6,916 bases of DNA from Ruminococcaceae bacterium UBA3451. GTDB taxonomy: Bacteria > Bacillota > Clostridia > Oscillospirales > Acutalibacteraceae. Below are positions 5,843-6,916 of the stretch, piece by piece; the first letter of the stretch is position 1, and each line of letters begins with the position of its first letter. Position numbers and translations under genes: made by a program. The stretch covers positions 22,639-29,554 of the forward strand of contig DFRY01000008.1 in assembly GCA_002378845.1 (NCBI GenBank), written 5' to 3'. The notes under the pieces are model-generated. The model searched no databases, was not told where the DNA came from, and saw only the letters and a list, made by a program, of their open reading frames with translations.

Positions 5843-5844
5843 GG
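5841..5844 (+). promoter_or_regulatory. Fumarase alpha ribosome binding site, deciding the ATG at 5850
   Basis: GAGG overlaps the amidohydrolase stop codon (5840-5842) and lies 5 bases before the ATG at 5850. A longer frame starting with TTG at 5811 would begin inside the amidohydrolase gene and add 13 residues foreign to the family. Confidence 0.6.
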
Positions 5845-5849
5845 GCAAA

Positions 5850-6692
5850 ATGAGAGAGATTGAGACTTCTAAAATTATTGAGGCCGTTCGGCAGCTTTGC
5901 ATTGACGCAAACCGCGTTTTGCCGCAGGATCTTGAAAATCGGATCGCCGCCGCAGCGGATGCGGAAACTTCGCCGACCGGGAAAGCGATTCTTTGTGATT
6001 TGTGTGAAAATATGAACGCGGCCCGCGAGCTTCAAATCCCCGTCTGTCAGGACACCGGCATGGCTGTCGTCTTTGCAGAAGTGGGGCAGGAAGTTCATAT
6101 TACAGGCGGTTCGTTTGAAGACGCGATAAACGAGGGAGTGCGCAGGGGGTATGTTGAAGGCCTTTTGCGGTGCTCCGTTGTAGCCGACCCAATTCGGCGC
6201 GGGAATACGGGCGACAATACGCCTGCCGTTCTGCATACGCGCCTTGTGCCGGGCGACCGGATTTCACTGACCGTATCACCGAAAGGCTTCGGAAGTGAAA
6301 ATATGAGCCGCATCAAGATGTTTACGCCTTCCGCAAGTGCGGAGGATATTATCGGTTTTGTTGTGGAAACGGCAAAAATCGCCGGCAGCAATCCGTGCCC
6401 GCCCATGATGCTGGGCGTAGGAATCGGCGGGGACTTTGAAAAATGCGCGCAGCTTGCAAAGCAGGCGCTTTGCCGCCCGGTTTCACAGAAAAACGAAGAT
6501 CCTTTTTATGCCGGGCTGGAAGAAAAAATGCTGGCGCAGGTTAATGCATTAAATATCGGCCCGCAGGGTTTCGGGGGAATTACTACGGCGCTCGGCGTCA
6601 ATATTGAACAGTTTCCGACCCATATTGCAGGGTTGCCGGTTGCGGTAAATGTTGGCTGCCATGTCACTCGCCACAAAGGCCTTACAATTTGA
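5850..6692 (+). CDS. fumA: Class I fumarate hydratase (or L-tartrate dehydratase) alpha subunit
   Basis: This 280-residue protein has the usual length of the alpha (iron-sulfur) subunit in two-subunit class I fumarases. It starts MREIETSKIIEAVRQLCIDAN, the standard family opening. Three cysteines expected to hold the 4Fe-4S cluster are present: C66 in PVCQDTGM, C183 in NPCPPMMLG and C270 in NVGCHVTRH. GNTGDNTPA (118-126) and GFGSENMSRIKM (146-157) are further active-site motifs. With its beta partner the enzyme interconverts fumarate and malate in the cytoplasm and is oxygen-sensitive, fitting an anaerobe. Tartrate dehydratase alpha (TtdA) has the same fold and cannot be excluded. Translation is probably coupled to the amidohydrolase just upstream. 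The beta subunit gene is not downstream, where it is normally found; hpf follows instead. Confidence 0.93.
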   Translation: MREIETSKIIEAVRQLCIDANRVLPQDLENRIAAAADAETSPTGKAILCDLCENMNAARELQIPVCQDTGMAVVFAEVGQEVHITGGSFEDAINEGVRRGYVEGLLRCSVVADPIRRGNTGDNTPAVLHTRLVPGDRISLTVSPKGFGSENMSRIKMFTPSASAEDIIGFVVETAKIAGSNPCPPMMLGVGIGGDFEKCAQLAKQALCRPVSQKNEDPFYAGLEEKMLAQVNALNIGPQGFGGITTALGVNIEQFPTHIAGLPVAVNVGCHVTRHKGLTI

Positions 6693-6703
6693 CAACTTAA
6701 TAC

Positions 6704-6732
6704 TTTCATTCCTTTGGTTATTATGTTATATT
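6704..6732 (+). promoter_or_regulatory. Putative extended -10 promoter for hpf
   Basis: TGTTATATT (6724-6732) is an extended -10 element: TG, one base, then TATATT, which differs from TATAAT by one base. The -35 position 17 bases upstream (TTTCAT, 6704-6709) is poor, as is common with extended -10 promoters. Transcription would begin near 6739, giving a leader of about 50 bases. No terminator was seen between the fumarase gene and this point, so some readthrough into hpf is also possible. Confidence 0.45.
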
Positions 6733-6787
6733 ATAGGTGGGAGATTTCCTTTTTGCCCCAAAGATTTCGATTAAAGGAGATGTTGGT

Positions 6788-6916
6788 ATGAAAATTACAA
6801 TTACCGGCAGAAAAGTAAATTTAAGGGATAATTTTAAGGAATTAGCGAAGAAAAAGCTTTCCCGCTTTGATCGGATTTTCGACGAAGATGCGGAAGCAGC
6901 GGTTGTCGTTACAGTG
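6788..6916 (+). CDS. hpf: Ribosome hibernation promoting factor HPF (RaiA/YfiA family), 3'-truncated by the window edge
   Basis: The frame runs open from the ATG to the last base: 43 residues beginning MKITITGRKVNLRDNFKELA and continuing KKKLSRFDRIFDEDAEAAVVVTV. This is the N-terminal half of the HPF/RaiA fold (first beta strand, long helix, second strand), with the basic KKKLSRF helix that contacts 16S rRNA. HPF binds the 30S decoding centre in stationary phase or stress and blocks translation; the long form in Firmicutes also dimerises ribosomes through a C-terminal domain that lies outside the window. A strong SD, AAGGAG (6774-6779), is 8 bases before the ATG. Its own promoter is likely at 6704-6732. 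Identification rests on the N-terminus only, but the match is distinctive. Confidence 0.88.
   Translation, partial: MKITITGRKVNLRDNFKELAKKKLSRFDRIFDEDAEAAVVVTV

Noticed and set aside
5811..5849. Upstream TTG extension of the fumarase alpha gene
   Set aside because: The added residues come from inside the amidohydrolase frame and do not match the family; the ATG at 5850 gives the standard N-terminus and has an SD.
6689..6694. Perfect TTGACA (-35 consensus) over the fumarase stop codon
   Set aside because: No -10-like hexamer occurs 16-18 bases downstream; the good -10 at 6727-6732 is 32 bases away.
6717..6744. SigB-like promoter (GTTATT ... GGGAGA) for hpf
   Set aside because: The spacer is 16 bases rather than 12-14, and most Clostridia lack SigB.
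1..6916. Mobile element, CRISPR array, tRNA or rRNA
   Set aside because: I saw no transposase or integrase frames, terminal repeats, spaced direct repeats or tRNA-like cloverleaf; the genes are tightly packed and co-directional.

Overview
The window looks like chromosome from an endospore-forming Firmicute of moderate G+C, most likely a clostridial (Ruminococcaceae/Oscillospiraceae-like) anaerobe. The evidence is the sporulation genes yabP and yabQ, a SpoVB/YabM-type flippase, the conserved order flippase-mazG-hup-rqcP-yabP-yabQ-divIC-yabR (the clostridial version of the Bacillus subtilis yabM-yabN-yabO-yabP-yabQ-divIC-yabR region), strong Shine-Dalgarno (SD) sites with several TTG starts, and an iron-sulfur class I fumarase subunit. 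Assignment below class is inference. All eleven genes are on the + strand, and no stretch longer than about 140 bases lacks a gene.

Layout. Bases 2-1333 hold the 3' part of a multi-pass MOP-superfamily lipid-linked oligosaccharide flippase. A hairpin covering its stop codon leads into mazG (TTG start, 1379-2170), a two-domain nucleoside triphosphate pyrophosphohydrolase. hup (2222-2497) encodes the HU chromatin protein. It is followed by two small hairpins and a strong intrinsic terminator (2579-2618). Next comes a tight cluster: rqcP (ribosome quality control), yabP and yabQ (sporulation), divIC (cell division; overlaps yabQ) and yabR (S1 RNA-binding protein). The cluster is closed by a second intrinsic terminator (4609-4636).

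Beyond that terminator the content changes to metabolism. A metal-dependent amidohydrolase of unknown substrate (4682-5842) is followed after 7 bases by the alpha subunit of class I fumarate hydratase (5850-6692). The beta subunit, usually the next gene, is not there. Instead, after a 95-base gap with a good extended -10 promoter, the first 43 codons of hpf (ribosome hibernation factor) run off the window end.

How the genes fit together. The first two thirds combine spore and septal envelope work (flippase, YabP, YabQ, DivIC) with nucleotide-pool, nucleoid and ribosome housekeeping (MazG, HU, RqcP, YabR). This arrangement is old and conserved. I found no mobile element, CRISPR array, tRNA/rRNA or convincing new multi-gene system. 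The points most worth a second look are the RNA structures at gene starts (mazG, yabP, hpf), the terminator directly ahead of the rqcP-divIC cluster, and the fumarase alpha gene coupled to an amidohydrolase without its beta partner.
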